NCBI RefSeq assembly: GCF_001039355.2
Contig: NW_019775381.1
Location: 23,535-87,534 of the forward strand
DNA: 64,000 nt
Reading direction: 5' to 3'
Origin: Lingula anatina
Taxonomy: Eukaryota; Brachiopoda; Lingulata; Lingulida; Lingulidae
The translations under genes were made by a program, and so were the position numbers. This document shows, piece by piece, positions 60,784-64,000 of the stretch; the first letter of the stretch is position 1, and each line of letters starts with the position of its first letter. The notes under the pieces were generated by a model that was not told the origin of the DNA, searched no databases, and saw only the letters and a program-made list of their open reading frames with translations.

Positions 60784-61660
60784 GAGTCAAAGGCTAGGTT
60801 ACATTGCCATGTGATGTTCGAACTTTGACCGAATAATAATAATAATAATTTTTATTAGTTCTAGCACATTTTTGACCAACAAGTCTTTATGTATCGTACA
60901 TTTAATTATATAGGTAAACATTTAGCGTGTATGCTTCAATATGAATTAGAGGACATAAATAAATTGAAATAAATTGGTTTGGAAATTTATAAATGTTTTG
61001 TCTTTCTTTATTTAACCTTCAAGTTCTTTGACCAATGAGATAACAGCAAATTTTCATCCTAGCTATGGCATCAGCTCTTATCATATTAGGATGGCGTAAA
61101 GTTCCATGTAAAAATAACCGTTAAATCAGTAATTCATTTGAATAGACATTGTCCCTCTTTGCTTGTTGACGGTTCTTGTTTACTGATGAAACAACAGTTA
61201 GAATACAACGGCCATGCGATGTCCGTTCGGTGCTTTTATAGTGCCAGTAAATCCCTTTTCGTGCGGCGAATGGGCGGGGGCAGGTAGTGACCGTGAAAAA
61301 TCATACGAAATTGTACGGATAGATGGCTTCCGTAGCCCCTACTGGTAACATTTTTGTCAAGAAAACATTTGACAATTTGAAAAAATCGCAAGCCCGTAGG
61401 CCGTAGCATCATTGTAAATGGTACAGTTCCCGTTAGGGTATTGTTTGGTGAACTTGCCGTGATCGTGATAAATGTTCAACTTCTTTCCTTCTATCTTTGG
61501 TGGTTTTTAAAGACATGACAATAGTAAATATGTTTAAAACTTTAAGTTATTCATATGCAAGTTTCTGAAGCTGTGCGTTTCCTTACCCTGACTGCAGGGG
61601 TACTTGAAATCGTAGGGGTATACCGACAACGTAGCAGTCTTCACGATAGCGTACGGCAAC
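60784..61660. other. spacer upstream of copy D
   Basis: No gene is seen. An (AAT)n followed by TTTTTATTAG at about 60833 resembles a retroposon tail. Confidence 0.5.
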
Positions 61661-61666
61661 TGTACT

Positions 61667-61894
61667 GAGACTGAAAGGGCTCCGTATGATCACTTTTCAA
61701 CCAATAACCGAATTATCCCCACGTGACTTCATGATCAAGTTGGAGACTGAAAGGGCTCCGTATGATCACTTTTCAACCAATAACCGAATTATCCCCACGT
61801 GACTTCATGATCAAGTTGGAGACTGAAAGGGCTCCGTACGATTACTTTTCAACCAACAACTGAATGCCCCCACGTGACCTCAAGGTCACGGCAA
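61667..61894. repeat. 76-bp tandem repeat, three copies, each with CACGTG
   Basis: Copies start at 61667, 61743 and 61819 (GAGACTGAAAGGGCTCCGTA). The first two appear identical and the third has diverged. Each contains CCCCACGTGAC, which includes the palindromic E-box CACGTG. Confidence 0.9.
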
Positions 61895-62777
61895 CCACAC
61901 GTAATGTCAAGGTACTCAACGTACCCCATAGCTTACTTAAGATGTCAAAATTATCGCACGGAACATTGTATACGATTTCATAGTGTGGCGCCCATGGCAA
62001 TAAAACGTAGGCCTAATCTTGGCTTAAATGAGGAAAGGGCAGTGTGATACCTACACCGGAGTTCCACCCCAGAACAGTAGACTTTTCACAACAACGTTAT
62101 GGATTTTTTAAAATTCCTAATTTGTCCCCTTATCTTATACAGTGACCAAGGCGCATTTGACAAAACTGCATTGGTGCTGGGGCACTTGCGGTTGACCGCA
62201 AATGTCTGCGATGGGCAGTAAATTACTAATGAGTGCGAGTTGGTCAGGACGCGAGTATAAATATGTGATTCCGACATGAAATATAGAAATGTCATGCTTA
62301 TCTGTATTTGTTGTTGTTTTTTTATTCAAAGTTTTCGACCAGAAATGGCATATATCATAATGTTTGATTTCAAAACGCGCTTAGTATTTTGCTTTTCGCA
62401 TTTTCAGTGCGTATATGTAGGGGACAGAATATAAAGTAACTTGAGCGAAAATTACAAAAATTAACGTACCGAGCTGTCTTTCAAGTGCACATTTAAAAAT
62501 TAGTGGTATTAAACATTCACAGAAGTAATCACCAAAGTTTCTTTACCGAAACCGTGGTAACCAAAGTTTTACTTGAAAGAATGATGTAGGCCTACGTACT
62601 TCGTACATCGTTAACGTCAATATTTATCTATTATTATCACGTGAAATGTAACGTGCACATGATACTGTTGATTTATTGTGTATTTATCAGATAGAAAAAC
62701 ACAGAACATTTAGTTTTGTTATGACGAAAAGCAAAGCAAATGAGATTTGATGCATCTGTGCAAAATGAACCCTTTTC
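61895..62777. other. spacer upstream of the tRNA gene
   Basis: No gene was recognised; short open frames on the minus strand (about 62086-62329) lack known motifs. Confidence 0.5.
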
Positions 62778-62849
62778 TAGCAGAGCTAGGTTTCGATCCT
62801 AGGACCTCGGGGTTATGGGCCCCGCACGCTTCCACTGCGCCACTCTGCT
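62778..62849 (-). tRNA. tRNA-iMet: initiator tRNA-Met (CAT anticodon)
   Basis: 72 bases on the minus strand from AGCAGAG to TCTGCTA fold into a full cloverleaf: acceptor AGCAGAG/CTCTGCT, D stem GCGC/GCGT, anticodon stem CGGGG/CCCCG with loop CCCATAA, and T stem CTAGG/CCTAG with loop ATCGAAA. The A1-U72 pair, the three G-C pairs below the anticodon loop and A54/A60 in the T loop are eukaryotic initiator hallmarks. A TTTT terminator for RNA polymerase III lies 13 bases downstream (plus-strand AAAA at 62762-62765). No intron. Confidence 0.96.
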
Positions 62850-63677
62850 CCAGTCGTGTTCTGACGTAGGTAATTTTTATCATTTTTAATTTTATTTATC
62901 AGGTTCTTTTTTAATTAGGCCTATATCTTATGTTTCAACCTTTTCAATTTAAATTAATTTAATTTATATCTAAACTTACATTACATGCATTTTAGTCATT
63001 TATTTATTTATTGATTAAAAAATAATGTGCACCCAAAAATTAAACATTTTGTAAGACATATATATTAAAAGTTATCTAGCTTGATCCTGGTTGTTGGTTG
63101 AACAAGTTCTTAATGGGCCCTCTTTTTTATATTTGCGCACGGGAAGTCATTTCTTGACGCAAGACTCTTTAACCAAAGGAGATTTGAAAGATAACTAAGC
63201 ACGTTTTACGCCATTTTGACGTCTGCTCTCGCCGCATACATACTTACTGACCACTAATAGTGATGCAGAAGCACTTGTGTACCAATATCCACCAGTTCAG
63301 AGCGTTTAAAGTCCCAGGGATATGGTTGTGTATTGTCACTACATATGTAGAGATATCGAGAAGGGGAATTCATTTCCATAATTTAAATTAATACAACTTG
63401 TTGACTGTAGTAATTTACTAGTCTGTGGATTTGTTAAGTGCTTGAAAATTCTGGACATTATCAATTATGATATAAAATTAGACAATGGACTGTTTGCTTT
63501 ATACGCTGTTTCTTGAGATTTTAATTGTATATTTGCAGAATACCAGTCCTATCAAACACTTAAATTCCAAGTCTCTTGATTTGCAGTGGAGCTTATGGAA
63601 TTTATCTTATGGAAAGTGGTCACTGGCACCAGAATATGAACATAAACTTCATGAATGTTATCCAGTAAAGATGAACG

Positions 63678-64000
63678 ATGGCTTGTTTTAAGAGGAATGG
63701 CTTTAAATGTCTCAACATCTCATTCCTATTGATGCTTTACACCACGGCATGTTTTTATTGGGCATTGTTATTTTTTCACCACACAAATCAACGTCATTGG
63801 GGTCGGGTGGCCGGATGTGACGTCACGATTGACTTTCTCTCGGGTTTTAATGCATCATCCTTTGTCGTTGCCCCTAGATACCCGTTAAGTGTCGGTTATG
63901 AAGTCGTGAATCCTCGGAACTTGACCACCGCCAAAAGCAAACTATTTGCGTACATGGTTCAGGGTCCCAAGCGAAAGGAAATAAAATGGCTAAAAGAGTC
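63678..64000 (+). CDS. putative type II glycosyltransferase-like protein, copy E (N-terminal part)
   Basis: An open frame from ATG 63678 runs off the window end (107 codons visible). It encodes a basic start (MACFKRNGFK), a membrane segment (about 13-35, LLMLYTTACFYWALLFF), then a stem and GYEVVNPRNL...KSKLFAYMVQGP. This aligns with YEIVRPRNY...SKRFVYMVQGP of copies A-C. It is the most divergent member, and the DDD region lies beyond the window. An alternative start at ATG 63714 in the same frame is possible. Confidence 0.6.
   Translation, partial: MACFKRNGFKCLNISFLLMLYTTACFYWALLFFHHTNQRHWGRVAGCDVTIDFLSGFNASSFVVAPRYPLSVGYEVVNPRNLTTAKSKLFAYMVQGPKRKEIKWLKE

Noticed and set aside
61667-61894. 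CRISPR-like direct repeats
   Set aside because: Units are contiguous tandem copies without unique spacers, in a eukaryotic context.
63485-63691. 68-codon frame overlapping the start of copy E
   Set aside because: It is in another frame and lacks similarity to the family, while the frame from 63678 continues into recognisable family sequence.

Overview
This is intron-rich, AT-rich eukaryotic nuclear DNA from an invertebrate animal. Genes are split by GT-AG introns, intergenic spacers are long, and simple repeats, TACATGTA-type palindromes and small inverted-repeat transposons are common. Two single N characters look like assembly joins. The gene content (a large secreted tyrosinase, an AIG1/GIMAP-type GTPase, an expanded lineage-specific family of putative glycosyltransferases) and the repeats common in marine invertebrates suggest a marine animal. 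I favour a lophotrochozoan such as a brachiopod or mollusc, but an invertebrate deuterostome cannot be excluded from sequence alone.

Layout. Positions 1-7400 hold repeats, transposon debris and one unrecognised exon-like stretch. Positions 7434-10054 (+) encode an AIG1/GIMAP GTPase fused to a complete Hedgehog-type Hint (Hog) autoprocessing domain, the most unusual object in the window. Positions 10055-13758 are spacer with a degenerate GCA/GTA repeat. Positions 13759-17547 (+) encode an SDR16C-type retinol/steroid dehydrogenase with two homologous, same-phase alternative terminal exons. Positions 21824-30915 (+) encode an 817-residue secreted tyrosinase in four exons. Positions 32973-36532 (+) encode a 277-residue leucine-rich-repeat protein ending in a CaaX box. 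Positions 37836-43250 (-) encode ILKAP, a PP2C phosphatase, in ten exons, all of which could be phased exactly; the two genes are convergent.

From 46.5 kb to the right edge lies a cluster of five paralogues of one type II membrane protein family with a DDD motif: A (+), B (+), C (-), D (-) and the start of E (+). Each has its whole coding region (or, for E, all of what is visible) in one exon. A and B are nearly identical and are separated by a truncated LINE retrotransposon and an N, so they may be haplotypes joined during assembly. C and D share a nearly identical core but have divergent N-terminal halves, which suggests gene conversion. An initiator tRNA-Met gene (-) lies between D and E.

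The genes do not form one pathway. The best candidates for follow-up are the GTPase-Hint fusion, which predicts a self-cleaving and possibly lipid- or water-terminated GTPase, the uncharacterised glycosyltransferase-like cluster, and the duplicated last exon of the dehydrogenase.
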